Source of the DNA: UBA993 sp964389365
GTDB lineage: Bacteria > Bacillota > Dethiobacteria > DTU022
Reading direction: 5' to 3'
NCBI GenBank assembly: GCA_964389365.1
Contig: CAYMDO010000007.1
Coordinates: forward strand, 1-64,000
Length of the DNA: 64,000 bases
Every line of letters starts with the position of its first letter. Position 1 is the stretch's first letter. The notes beneath the pieces were generated by a model. The model saw nothing but the letters and a program-made list of their open reading frames with translations, ran no database searches and had not been told where the DNA came from. Below, piece after piece: positions 34,784 to 43,530 of this stretch. Both the position numbers and the translations under genes were made by a program.

Positions 34784-35509
34784 CTATGCAAGGTGATTCC
34801 CGATCAGCCACGAAGTAATTTCATCAGACGATTCAGGCTCAATTACTTTTTTGAATTCAAGCCTGACAGTGATCAGGTTGGGTTCAATGGTTACCCCGAC
34901 AACAGGGTTGCCGTCCTTATCATACGCCATGGGTACCAGTTCTATGGATTCAAACAGGCTCATTCTGTTTAAATCTATAACCAGCTTCACCTGACTGACT
35001 TTCTCGAAGAGCGATTCTTCGGCTCCAACAAGGACAGTTTCCGGCAGCAGGGTATAACTGTCCAGTTCCCACCCCGGGGACGGTTCGCCTGTAAATTCCA
35101 AATCGACCTCAAAGTCTTTGCTGAAGTAAGCTGCGATAACGATCCTGACCTGCTCCGGTTCAATCATCACCAGGTTCAAACCGCGCGGCGGCTGTCCCTG
35201 GACCCGGATCAGGTGGGTGCCGGCTTCCTTTCCCGCCAAATCAACAAAAGCGTCAATTTCCTGGATAGGCAGATCCTCAAAAGCGTCAGGCAGCCCTTCG
35301 AGTGTAATATCCACAACGGTTTTCATGTCGGTGATAACAAAATCCTGGTTCAGGTTTTCCACCCGGATCGGTACATCCTGCCAGACTTTGATGGCCGGGG
35401 TGGTCCTGGTTATTTTATCACCGGTAACAAATAACCAGAGCACGGTTGCCAGCAAAACAGAGAGCACCATGGCAAAGTTATTGCTGCGAAAAAAATTTCT
35501 CATCGTCAT
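34784..35509 (-). CDS. cdaR: YbbR-domain protein CdaR (short form)
   Basis: Single-pass membrane protein with an N-terminal helix (NNFAMVLSVLLATVLWLFV) followed by extracytoplasmic YbbR-like beta domains (VKVWQDVPIRVEN-type repeats, residues about 35-220). In relatives CdaR controls the diadenylate cyclase CdaA. At 241 residues it has room for about two YbbR domains, fewer than the four of Bacillus subtilis. The start overlaps the cdaA stop by four bases, so the two are co-translated. Confidence 0.85.
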   Translation of the reverse strand: MTMRNFFRSNNFAMVLSVLLATVLWLFVTGDKITRTTPAIKVWQDVPIRVENLNQDFVITDMKTVVDITLEGLPDAFEDLPIQEIDAFVDLAGKEAGTHLIRVQGQPPRGLNLVMIEPEQVRIVIAAYFSKDFEVDLEFTGEPSPGWELDSYTLLPETVLVGAEESLFEKVSQVKLVIDLNRMSLFESIELVPMAYDKDGNPVVGVTIEPNLITVRLEFKKVIEPESSDEITSWLIGNHLA

Positions 35510-36339
35510 AGGTTGCTCCTCCGGGATTTTAATCCGATACCATCGCTTTTTTCAATCGAGCATAACTCTGATAGCAGTGAGCGCAGTTTTTTATCATCAA
35601 GGTAGCGGGTAAGCACCCCGTCGTGGGCAATTGATATGATCCCGGTTTCCTCGGAAACAACGATCGCTACCGCGTCAGATTGTTCGCTGATACCGATACC
35701 GGCCCGGTGCCTGGTTCCAAGTTCCTTGCCCAGGTTGGGTTCTTCGGTTAACGGTAGGTAACAGCCGGCTGCAACGATCTGGTTGCCCTGAATGATTACG
35801 GCCCCGTCGTGAAGCGGGCTGCGGGGGAAAAATATATTTATGAGGAGTTCGGCTGTAACCACCCCCTCAACCGGGATCCCGGTGTCAATCCACTCTTTTA
35901 AACCGGTTGAGCGTTCAATAACAATCAGCGCCCCCATTCTTTTCTTAACCATCACCGGAAGGGCTTTGTTCAGCTCATCGAGCATATTTTCAAATTCCTG
36001 GTTATTGAGGTTCCAGAAGGCAGATTTAAATATTTTGCCACGGCCCAGGTGTTCAAGGGCACGCCTCAGCTCAGGCTGAAAAACTATGGGGATTGCAATT
36101 AAGCCGACAGTCATCAGCTGGCGTAAAACCCAGTGCAGCGTGTCAAAACCAGCCTGATCGCTTAAAACCATCGCCAACAGAAGCAGGAAAAGCCCTTTAA
36201 CCAGCTGCTCGGCCCTGGTACCGCGAATAATTAAGATCAGGCGGTAAAAGATAAACGACATAACTACTATATCAACTATATCCCGCCACTCGATGTTCAA
36301 CTGTAATAATGCGGCTACGATGCGTTCCCAGATGGCCAA
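35506..36339 (-). CDS. cdaA: Membrane diadenylate cyclase
   Basis: Makes cyclic di-AMP from two ATP. Three N-terminal hydrophobic segments (about residues 20-88) precede the DAC/DisA_N domain with the catalytic DGA (178-180) and RHR (210-212) motifs. The 277 residues are typical. Order cdaA-cdaR-glmM-glmS is conserved in Firmicutes and connects the second messenger with amino-sugar and cell-wall supply. Confidence 0.95.
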   Translation of the reverse strand: MAIWERIVAALLQLNIEWRDIVDIVVMSFIFYRLILIIRGTRAEQLVKGLFLLLLAMVLSDQAGFDTLHWVLRQLMTVGLIAIPIVFQPELRRALEHLGRGKIFKSAFWNLNNQEFENMLDELNKALPVMVKKRMGALIVIERSTGLKEWIDTGIPVEGVVTAELLINIFFPRSPLHDGAVIIQGNQIVAAGCYLPLTEEPNLGKELGTRHRAGIGISEQSDAVAIVVSEETGIISIAHDGVLTRYLDDKKLRSLLSELCSIEKSDGIGLKSRRSNL

Positions 36340-36448
36340 TTTCGATCGATTCCTTTATTTTTTTAGATTGCCAATATCAGCTAGATCGCTTATAAACTAT
36401 TTTATTCTCCAACTACAGACTAAACCCTTCACCGGCTTTAAAAGTTAA

Positions 36449-37459
36449 TCACCGGCAAGCGGACAGAACAATTTGGATCCTTTTTCCGCATTTATTACAG
36501 CTGTTTTGCTCGAGCCCGGCTACTTTTACCCTGTACCCGTTCCTTATAACCAGCAGGTTGCCGCAGTGGGGGCAAACGGTATCGCTTGCTCCCGGCAGTT
36601 CAATATTGCCGGCAAAAACATAGCGCAAATGCTTGCGGGCAATTTCGATGACATTTAGCATGATGCCTTCGCCGGTGGGTGGCAGGTCGAGCTTATAACC
36701 GGGAAAATAGCGCGAATAGTGCAGTACCAGGTCCCGATCCAGGCCGGCCAACCAGGCGGCTAAAGCTTCATGTTCTTCAGGCCGATCGTTCAAAGAGGGA
36801 ATCAGCAGGCAGGTAACCTCAACATGACAGTGGTTAACAGCTGTTTCCACAGTATTAAGCACCGCCGCCCGCTGCCCGCGGCAGTACTTCCGGTAGAAAC
36901 GGTCGCTGAAGCCTTTAATATCGATATTCATAGCATCAATATAGGGCAACAGCTCTGCCAAAGGTTCAGGGTTAATGTAGCCATTGGTAACCAGGACGTT
37001 CCTGTAACCACGGGTTTTGAGCAGTCTGGCAGTATCAAGCACATACTCGTACCAGGTTAGCGGTTCATTATAGGTGTAGGCTATTCCCAAAACCCGGTCT
37101 GGTGTACCTTCCTTTTGCAGCATGGCGAGCAGATCGGCCGGTACCGTTCTCCGGGCTTCCGCGTTGGCAGTGGCGCGTGCCAAAGTCCAGTTCTGGCAAA
37201 AAACACAAAAAAGGTTGCAGCCGTAAGTGCCGAGGGACAGGATCGGCTGCCCGGGGCAATAGTGGTAAAGCGGTTTCTTTTCTACCGGGTCCCAGTGCGC
37301 GGCAGAAATAAGCCCGTAGTTATCAGCATAAAGCTTTCCGCTGCGCACGGTACGCACCCCGCAGGCGCCGCTTTTGCCTTCGCCGATCAAACAGCGGTGC
37401 GGGCAGAGGTTACAGCGTATTTTTTGCCCGGCTTTTTCATAATATAGCGCTTCCTGCAT
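36449..37459 (-). CDS. AmmeMemoRadiSam system radical SAM enzyme
   Basis: A 336-residue radical SAM protein with the SAM-cluster motif CNLFCVFC (Cys81, 85, 88) preceded by a cysteine-rich N-terminus (CNLCPHRC, GACGVR). At the C-terminus two CxxC pairs (CPHC, CNKC) form a likely zinc ribbon. It belongs to the PflA-activase-like group named after its constant genomic partners, a Memo-like and an AMMECR1-like protein; both are encoded as a fusion 21 bases upstream. The reaction of this widespread trio is not established as far as I know. Confidence 0.9.
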   Translation of the reverse strand: MQEALYYEKAGQKIRCNLCPHRCLIGEGKSGACGVRTVRSGKLYADNYGLISAAHWDPVEKKPLYHYCPGQPILSLGTYGCNLFCVFCQNWTLARATANAEARRTVPADLLAMLQKEGTPDRVLGIAYTYNEPLTWYEYVLDTARLLKTRGYRNVLVTNGYINPEPLAELLPYIDAMNIDIKGFSDRFYRKYCRGQRAAVLNTVETAVNHCHVEVTCLLIPSLNDRPEEHEALAAWLAGLDRDLVLHYSRYFPGYKLDLPPTGEGIMLNVIEIARKHLRYVFAGNIELPGASDTVCPHCGNLLVIRNGYRVKVAGLEQNSCNKCGKRIQIVLSACR

Positions 37460-37480
37460 AAAAAAAGCTCCCGGAATGGT

Positions 37481-38815
37481 TTATTCTTCCTGATAGCGGG
37501 TAACGGTGAAGCGAAATAGCTCCGCCGGTTCCCCCGGCCTGATACCGGCTTTGCGTGTGGCAATGGCAACCTGCTCGTCAACGCTGGCCACCCCGTCAAG
37601 ATCGGGCAGCAAGAGCCCGCTTCGCGATCCGCTGCGTACCAGTACCCCATACCGATCAGGATCAAGATCGGTTTTGCTCTCAACTTTTTCCAGGGGGCTT
37701 AAGATGTCAACCGATATGTCAAGCGAGGCCAGTTCTTCTTTCTGCAGGGGCATAAAGCGTGGGTCGCGCAGCGCAGCGCTGATGGCGTTGGCAATAATTT
37801 CTTCGGCCAGGTTTTGCCTCGCCGGTTCTACTGTGCCGATGCAGCCGCGCAGCATTCCCCCTTTTTTGAGCGATACAAAAACGCCGGCTTTTTGGGCAAG
37901 CTGAAGCGGCAGCCGATCGGGCGGGGCAGGTGCTTTTCCCTGCCCGAAGTAGTACTCGAGAGTGCTGCGGGCCAGCCCGGCAGGATCAAGCCTGTCAATG
38001 CCCCCGGGCTCTAAAACTGCCACCAGATAGCCAACGCCAAAAGGCCCTTCGTAAGAAATAATCTCACTTTTAAAGGGGCTGCCGTCCAGCATCCCGAGTG
38101 CGATAACAAAGGAGCGCAGGCCGCACTCCCCGGCTTCTTCAACCAGGTACGGATCAAAATTAAGGATACGGTCTACCTCCGGTCCGGCCAGATACTCAAC
38201 CAGCTTTTGATCGAACTCGGCGCCGCGCCTGCTGTAACCGGCAGGCGCTCCCGGAACCAGGCGGTGCGAGAGATCTCCGCTGGCCATAACCACATACGGC
38301 AGCCCGCGCCTGTCTGCAGCCCGGCGTAAGCTTTGGCCGAAACAGTATAATTCCCGGTAGCTGTTATAACCGAATGTAAGGTGCAGACCCGGGAGATCGA
38401 GGCCTTCTTCTTTCAGGTAATAGAGGGGAACCATAGCGCCGTGATCGAGGTTTACAGTGCCGTGGCCGGGTTCATTGCCGTCACGCAGGAAAACCGGCCT
38501 GATGGCATCGCCTATGGTTTCCTGCCGCAGCAGGTCTAGCATCCCGGGGTCAGTTTTAAAGCTAATCCTGATCCGGGGAAAGCCAAACCGGGCAAAACTG
38601 CCTTCAATAAATTCAGCTGCCAGCACCGCAGGCCCTTCACGCTGTGCCGGCCCATGGGGGGTAATTATGATGATCAGCTCCGGTCCGGCTTCTTTTATTC
38701 TGCGGCTCAAGGCCTGCATACCGGCCACCGTTTCAGCTGCTTTATCCAGTTCTCCGCGGCCGATTTCAGGAATAATAATCGGGGGATGAGGGGCAATGCC
38801 TACCAGTTTAAGCAT
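37481..38815 (-). CDS. Memo-like/AMMECR1 fusion (AmmeMemoRadiSam B+A)
   Basis: A 444-residue fusion. The N-terminal part (about 1-260) resembles LigB-type class III extradiol dioxygenase/Memo proteins, with APHPPIIIPEIG, ITPHGP and VMASGDLSHRL. The C-terminal part (about 270-440) is an AMMECR1 domain, with GVFVSLKKGGMLRGCIGT, NAISAALRDPRF and VDILSPLEKV. ATG 38815 with AGGTG upstream is used. It is co-transcribed with the radical SAM partner. Fusion implies that the two domains act together. Confidence 0.88.
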   Translation of the reverse strand: MLKLVGIAPHPPIIIPEIGRGELDKAAETVAGMQALSRRIKEAGPELIIIITPHGPAQREGPAVLAAEFIEGSFARFGFPRIRISFKTDPGMLDLLRQETIGDAIRPVFLRDGNEPGHGTVNLDHGAMVPLYYLKEEGLDLPGLHLTFGYNSYRELYCFGQSLRRAADRRGLPYVVMASGDLSHRLVPGAPAGYSRRGAEFDQKLVEYLAGPEVDRILNFDPYLVEEAGECGLRSFVIALGMLDGSPFKSEIISYEGPFGVGYLVAVLEPGGIDRLDPAGLARSTLEYYFGQGKAPAPPDRLPLQLAQKAGVFVSLKKGGMLRGCIGTVEPARQNLAEEIIANAISAALRDPRFMPLQKEELASLDISVDILSPLEKVESKTDLDPDRYGVLVRSGSRSGLLLPDLDGVASVDEQVAIATRKAGIRPGEPAELFRFTVTRYQEE

Positions 38816-38861
38816 AGCAAACACCTGCTTTCATGCGGAAGGTTTCAGGCGCCTGCCACCA

Positions 38862-38867
38862 GTATAG
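38862..38867 (-). promoter_or_regulatory. Candidate -10 element for the AmmeMemoRadiSam operon
   Basis: TATACT on the minus strand, with a weak TTAATC 17 bases upstream, in the divergent region to marR. Confidence 0.35.
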
Positions 38868-38912
38868 CATACCGGTGTGATATGATTAAATAACAGCCGG
38901 ATGCATCACAGC

Positions 38913-38941
38913 TTGACATGCTGTAATCTTTAGCCTAACCT
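38913..38941 (+). promoter_or_regulatory. Candidate promoter of marR-chrA genes
   Basis: A perfect TTGACA at 38913-38918 and TAACCT at 38936-38941, 17 bases apart, directly upstream of the MarR gene. The -10 is weak, which fits a regulated promoter. Confidence 0.5.
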
Positions 38942-38984
38942 AGCTTTGAGCGTCAATACCGCCCCGACAAAGGACTGGGATATT

Positions 38985-39491
38985 ATGGCAGAAAGCCGGA
39001 ATTACCGGGACCAGGAGCACTTTACTGAAGCAATCCAGGCAATCTTCCCCAAGTTGATGCACTACCTGAATACAGAGGAAAGCCGGGAGCTGACCGGGCT
39101 CGGCATCACTCCGGGCCAGATAAATGCCCTGCTGGTGCTTTATTTAAATGATGATCTGACCATGGGCAGGCTTAGTTCGGAAATATTCCTGGCGGAAAGC
39201 GCCGCCACACGCCTGGTTAACCGCCTGGTTAACTTAAACCTTGTTAAAAGGCGTGGCGACGAAAAAGACCGCCGCCTGGTACGCGTTACTTTAACTGCTT
39301 ACGGCAGGCAGTTGTCCCGCCTGGTTTTTGAGAGAAGATCTATTCGGTTCAATAACCTGGCTGAAAAACTTGAACCAACTGAGCGGGAAAACCTGATTAC
39401 TTCCCTTAAATCAGTGATACGGGTTTTTAAACAGCTGGACCTCGAAGGGTCGGCACCGGAATTGGTTATCAATACCCACGTACGGGATTAG
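38985..39491 (+). CDS. MarR-family transcriptional regulator
   Basis: A 168-residue winged-helix regulator. The DNA-binding core is MGRLSSEIFLAESAATRLVNRLVNLNLVKRRGDEKDRRLVRVTLT, here given only as the segments LAESAATRLVNRLV and GDEKDRRLVRV, the recognition helix and wing of MarR proteins. ATG 38985 behind AAAGGA is preferred over TTG 38946. It lies 46 bases upstream of the chromate-transporter genes and probably controls them and itself. Confidence 0.88.
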   Translation: MAESRNYRDQEHFTEAIQAIFPKLMHYLNTEESRELTGLGITPGQINALLVLYLNDDLTMGRLSSEIFLAESAATRLVNRLVNLNLVKRRGDEKDRRLVRVTLTAYGRQLSRLVFERRSIRFNNLAEKLEPTERENLITSLKSVIRVFKQLDLEGSAPELVINTHVRD

Positions 39492-39537
39492 CGCAAACCG
39501 ATCTTTTATCACGGCCAGGCTTAGTGAGGTAAATTTT

Positions 39538-40116
39538 TTGACTGACGAAGAAATCACTGCCGTACATAACAGGCCCAGGGAATCACTCCTGACTATTCTG
39601 CTTGCTTTTTTAAAAGTAGGCGCTTTCACTTTTGGCGGGGGCTATGCAATTTTACCGGTGATCAGGCAGGAAGTGGTTATAAACCGCCGGTGGGTTGATG
39701 AGAATGTTTTTTCCGACATCCTGATTATTACCCAGGGAATGCCCGGGCAGCTGGCTTTAAACAGTGCCATCCAGATTGGGGTGAGGCTGAGGGGTACAGC
39801 GGGAGGGCTGGTAGCCGCCCTGGGGGTAACTGCCCCGTCAGTGCTAATTCTCCTGCTTATTGCCGCCTGGCTCTACCCCCTCTATCGCCATAACCAGTAC
39901 GTGCATGCCGTTTTTTACGGCTTGCGGCCGGCAGTGGTGGCGCTGATCGCCGCCGCCGCGATTAAACTGGGCAAAGAAATTCTGCACGGCTTCAGGGGTG
40001 TTGTACTCTGCGCCCTGCTGCTGGGCGCCGCCATATTCAGCCAGGCACATCCGATCTTGGTTTTGCTTGCCGGCGGAACGGCCGGGCTGCTGGTCTGCAG
40101 GAAGGGGCGCCGCTGA
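39538..40116 (+). CDS. Chromate transporter (CHR) half-protein 1
   Basis: A short-chain CHR-family membrane protein of 192 residues: LLAFLKVGAFTFGGGYAILPV is the family signature, followed by TQGMPGQLALNSAIQIGVR and several hydrophobic helices. It begins at TTG 39538 with GAGGT upstream and ends one base before the second half begins. Short CHR proteins work as pairs of opposite topology. Despite the name, the true substrate may be sulfate-like anions. Confidence 0.88.
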   Translation: MTDEEITAVHNRPRESLLTILLAFLKVGAFTFGGGYAILPVIRQEVVINRRWVDENVFSDILIITQGMPGQLALNSAIQIGVRLRGTAGGLVAALGVTAPSVLILLLIAAWLYPLYRHNQYVHAVFYGLRPAVVALIAAAAIKLGKEILHGFRGVVLCALLLGAAIFSQAHPILVLLAGGTAGLLVCRKGRR

Positions 40117-40649
40117 TGGCCCCGGTGGTTCTTTCTCTCTACTGGTCTTTTTTCAAGGTGGGGCTTTTCACCATCGGGGGCGGATATGCCATGATCCCGC
40201 TGATGGAAGCTGAAGTTATCGATACCTACGGTTGGCTGAGCGCCGCTGAGTTTTTGGACATTATTGCCGTGGCTGAAATGACACCTGGGCCGATCTCCGT
40301 AAATGCCGCCACTTTTATCGGCTACCGGATGGCCGGGGTATTTGGGGCGCTGGTTACCACCCTGGGCGTGATCACCCCTTCGCTGGTGCTGCTGCTGTTA
40401 TTGTCGAAAATCCTTTTTAAACTGATCCAGAAACCGCAGGCCGAGAGCTTCCTTAACGGTCTGCGCTCGGCCCTGGTCGCCCTTATTCTGCTGGCGGCTT
40501 TCAATTTAAGCCAGGCAGCGCTGATCGACATCCCCACAACCGCTATCTTTTCCCTGCTGCTGGCTGCCAGCCTGATGAAACAGATCAGCCCCCTCTACTA
40601 CATTGCCGCCGGAGCAATCCTAGGCCTGATCTTCTTTCCCTACTGCTAA
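40116..40649 (+). CDS. Chromate transporter (CHR) half-protein 2
   Basis: Second short-chain CHR protein, 177 residues, with LYWSFFKVGLFTIGGGYAMIPLM and AEMTPGPISVNAATFIGYRMAG. Its ATG shares one base with the preceding stop (TGATG), so the two halves are translationally coupled and likely form a heterodimer. Confidence 0.88.
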   Translation: MAPVVLSLYWSFFKVGLFTIGGGYAMIPLMEAEVIDTYGWLSAAEFLDIIAVAEMTPGPISVNAATFIGYRMAGVFGALVTTLGVITPSLVLLLLLSKILFKLIQKPQAESFLNGLRSALVALILLAAFNLSQAALIDIPTTAIFSLLLAASLMKQISPLYYIAAGAILGLIFFPYC

Positions 40650-40691
40650 TCTATCACACAACCCGCAATGACGGGCCGGCACAGCAGCTTC

Positions 40692-42482
40692 TCAGCTGTA
40701 CAGCGCTTCAATTGCATCGGCGTAATGTTCGAGTACTTCCCGCCGCTTGAGCTTGAGGGTCTGGGTCAGCATCCGGTTATCTACAGTAAAATCATCCCTG
40801 AGCAGGTGAAACTTCTCCGGTATTTCATAGCTGCCAAACGTTTTTTTCAAATGGGCCCGGATCTCATCTGTGAGCATCTGTTTAAAAGCGGGGTTGGCAA
40901 GCAGGGCATCGGGATCTGACGGTACTCCTTCCTGCAGGGCCCAGCGGGCAGTAACCTCAAAATCGGGCAGCACCAGGCAGATATTATAAGGCCGGCCGTC
41001 CCCGTAAATCATGGCATTGGCCACATTGGGCAGCAACTTAATCTCCTCTTCAAGCGCTACCGGAAATACATACTTACCGTTAGACAGCTTAAATTGCTCC
41101 TTGATCCGCCCGGTAATCCATAAAAACCCGTCCTCATCAAGCCGGCCCCGGTCACCGGTGCGAAACCCGCCGTCAGCAGTCATGACCGCAGCCGTCTCCT
41201 GCGGTTTGTTGTGGTAACCTTTCATCACATTGGGCCCGTAAACGATAATCTCGCCATCCTCAGCTCCATCTTCGGATACCGTTTTGTCAATAACCACTTT
41301 TTGGCCGGGCATCACGTGGCCGACGCTGCCGATTTTCCACGCCGTAGAGCTGTTCATGGTCACTCCCGGTGCAGTTTCGGTTAACCCGTAGCAATCATAG
41401 ATCGAAATACCGATATCGAAGAAGAACTCTGCTATCTCCTTGTTCATCGCAGCGCTGCCGGTCATCGCCCCGGCTATGCGCCCACCGACAACCTTCCGGA
41501 TTTTTGAAAAGACCAGTTTATCAAGCAGGGCTACTTTAAGGTTTAAAAACAGGCAGCTTTTGCCTTCTGCAGCCTTCTCGCGCTTTTCCCTCGCCGCAGT
41601 GCAGGCTGCATCAAAAAGCTTTTTCTTAATCCCGCCTTCATCGTTCATCCGCATCTGTATCGTATCGTGAACCTTGTTAAAAACCCTGGGCACCGACACC
41701 AGGAAGTGCGGCTTTACCAGGCGCAAATCCTCTGCCAGTGTGCTCACATCGCGCATAAACCCGATTATTCCGCCAAAGTGAATCCATGATGCCAGCTCTG
41801 CCGTTATGGCGTAAGAATGAGCCCAGGGGAGCATCGAAATCCCAACCTGCCCTTTTTGCAGCTCCGGGAAAAGCCGGCAGCCGGTCAGGACATTGTAGGT
41901 GATATTGCCGTGGCTGAGCAAAACCCCCTTTGGCTCGGCTGTAGTGCCGGAAGTATAGATTAAAACCGCAATATCATCGGGATGCGGAATCAGGGGCGGC
42001 GAGGGATTTTCTGCCCCCAGCTTCTCCAGGGCAGCAAGGCTGTTTTCTCCATCTGTATCGATTACATAAATTTTTTCAAGGGTGGGTATCTCTGCCGGAA
42101 ACTCTTTAACTTCTTCATAGATTTCCGGCTTCGAAACGACCAGAAACTTTAAACCGCTGTCCCTGATAATATATTTCCATGTGTTTTTCAGCTCTTTTTC
42201 ATACATCGGCACATACCTGGCGCTGCGGCCAAAGACAGCAAAAGCCAGCACCGCCCACTCCGGACGGTTGTTGGCAATAATGCCAACAGCATCGCCTTTG
42301 CCGATCCCCAGGGCCGCCAAACCTCCCCGGGCATTGTCAATCCGTGATCCGATTTCAGCATAAGTGATTTGATCGAGGCCTCCCAGGTTGTTGTGCACTA
42401 AAAACAGGGGCAAATCGCCAAACTTACTATAGCTTTCAATCCACAGCTCCACCAGGTTGTCGGGCTTTTCATACGCCCACAT
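40692..42482 (-). CDS. AMP-forming long-chain acyl-CoA synthetase
   Basis: A 596-residue ANL-superfamily ligase that activates fatty acids via acyl-AMP. Visible are the P-loop LIYTSGTTAEPKGVLLSHGN, YDCYGLTETAPG, RTGDRGRLDEDGFLWITGRIKEQFKLSNGKYV (A8 hinge and catalytic region, quoted in parts: RTGDRGRLDEDGFLWI and GRIKEQFKLSNGKY) and a C-terminal lysine-bearing tail. ATG 42482 has AGGAG nine bases upstream; the ATG at 42491 is too close. It is convergent with the chromate genes and monocistronic. Confidence 0.88.
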   Translation of the reverse strand: MWAYEKPDNLVELWIESYSKFGDLPLFLVHNNLGGLDQITYAEIGSRIDNARGGLAALGIGKGDAVGIIANNRPEWAVLAFAVFGRSARYVPMYEKELKNTWKYIIRDSGLKFLVVSKPEIYEEVKEFPAEIPTLEKIYVIDTDGENSLAALEKLGAENPSPPLIPHPDDIAVLIYTSGTTAEPKGVLLSHGNITYNVLTGCRLFPELQKGQVGISMLPWAHSYAITAELASWIHFGGIIGFMRDVSTLAEDLRLVKPHFLVSVPRVFNKVHDTIQMRMNDEGGIKKKLFDAACTAAREKREKAAEGKSCLFLNLKVALLDKLVFSKIRKVVGGRIAGAMTGSAAMNKEIAEFFFDIGISIYDCYGLTETAPGVTMNSSTAWKIGSVGHVMPGQKVVIDKTVSEDGAEDGEIIVYGPNVMKGYHNKPQETAAVMTADGGFRTGDRGRLDEDGFLWITGRIKEQFKLSNGKYVFPVALEEEIKLLPNVANAMIYGDGRPYNICLVLPDFEVTARWALQEGVPSDPDALLANPAFKQMLTDEIRAHLKKTFGSYEIPEKFHLLRDDFTVDNRMLTQTLKLKRREVLEHYADAIEALYS

Positions 42483-42601
42483 AATTATCATCTCCTGTAT
42501 GTGTTATTAAACCGGGAAACCACTCGCTTTAAACAACAGTTTCAGCAAAATATTATCACTATTTGCTCAATTGGCTACTATTCGCCCTGCTAATAGGATT
42601 T

Positions 42602-42640
42602 CCTGCCTTGAGGTGAGCAATAAATTGTTAATAAGGCAGG
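42602..42640. other. Inverted repeat in intergenic region
   Basis: CCTGCCTT (42602-42609) and AAGGCAGG (42633-42640) form an eight-pair stem with a 23-base loop. It stands between the acyl-CoA synthetase start and the GyrI-like remnant. It may be the transcript end of the latter, but the loop is large. Confidence 0.3.
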
Positions 42641-42710
42641 TTATTGATTTAAATGTTTGTCTGGCATAAAGAATAACCATCGTAGCCATTTACCCCCTCC
42701 CGTTCAGAAG

Positions 42711-43202
42711 TTAAAAAACTCCCTCCCCCTTGAGAAGGGAGGGCTCGGGGTGGGGGTGAAAAATTATTGATCTGAATTTTCTTGGTCTCTTCCTCCGCGG
42801 GTAACCGGGTGACGAAGGACGGTTTTTTCGCCCGCATTCCTCCACGGCCCAATCGAAAACTGCAGGGGTAACAAATTCAGGCTGGCGAATCATTGAGATC
42901 CAGAGCCAGTTTTCACGCTGCTTTAAAGAAAACGCACCTCCGGCAATCCACCACAGACCCTCAAGCGGCGGCACCACGTAATCATAATAACCGGGTGGTT
43001 GCTTGCCACTCATTTTGCTCATCTTGATCGTGAAGGTCAGGCCATAGAGAATGCCGATTGCCTGCTGGTATGCTTCGCTGTTTGGATCGCCTGCACCATC
43101 GACCATTAAAAACTGCATCTGAGGCACATCAATCAGCACCGGTCTCCTCTTCGGCAGGTAGAGATCCTTATGTTCTTTTTTGAAATCAACCTTGGCAGTC
43201 AT
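42711..43202 (-). pseudogene. Frameshifted GyrI-like small-molecule-binding protein
   Basis: The N-terminal two thirds match the GyrI-like/COG4832 family: LPKRRPVLIDVPQMQFLMVDGAGDPNS, quoted as LIDVPQMQFLMVDGAGDPNS, then YGLTFTIKMS and PPLEGLWWIAGG. After VFDWAVEE the frame shifts: the proper continuation RAKKPSFVTRLPAEEE is in another frame. A short intergenic repeat (42713-42770) then replaces the rest. About 50 C-terminal residues of the family are missing. It is therefore probably non-functional, although a ligand-binding fragment could still be made. Confidence 0.7.
42713..42770. repeat. CCCTCCC...GGGAGGG hairpin repeat
   Basis: CCCTCCC (42721-42727) and GGGAGGG (42737-42743) flank CCTTGAGAA, followed by CTCGGGGTGGGGGTGAAAAA. 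This type of short GC-rich hairpin sequence is widely dispersed in bacterial genomes. It is the only copy I see in this window, and it sits exactly where the GyrI-like gene is cut off. Confidence 0.6.
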
Positions 43203-43530
43203 CGCTGATCACCTGCTTCTTTTAACCTGATCTATAGCTGGTGTATAGTGGTCTGCAAATATTAATTATCGGCTGGTTGAAGATTAGCGCATACTCATAA
43301 AAGGCCCGTACTTCACCTTTCTGATTGCCCGATAGCAAAGGTTATTTGTTACAATTTTTGATGTGGATATTATAGCAAATATTTGCCCATTAAACCATGA
43401 AAGAGTTTTAAAAAACCGTTCAGGGCTAACATATAAAAGAGCTTTACGTTGCTTAGTCCCGATCCTGAATGATATAATGCAATTGCCTGAAAATATTAAG
43501 CCTAGCCATTACTAAAATATGGAGATCACG
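43203..43530. other. AT-rich intergenic region upstream of the HEPN/MNT pair
   Basis: About 330 bases between the divergent GyrI remnant and the toxin-antitoxin genes. No gene is supported. The right part carries the promoter annotated separately; the rest is AT-rich compared with the surrounding genes, as is usual for accessory insertions. Confidence 0.4.
43449..43478 (+). promoter_or_regulatory. Promoter of the HEPN/MNT operon
   Basis: TTGCTT at 43449-43454 and TATAAT at 43473-43478 are 18 bases apart, 53 bases before the HEPN start codon. Confidence 0.55.

Noticed and set aside
42602..42640. Intrinsic terminator
   Set aside because: The stem is good but the loop is 23 bases and no T tract follows, so I list it only as an inverted repeat.
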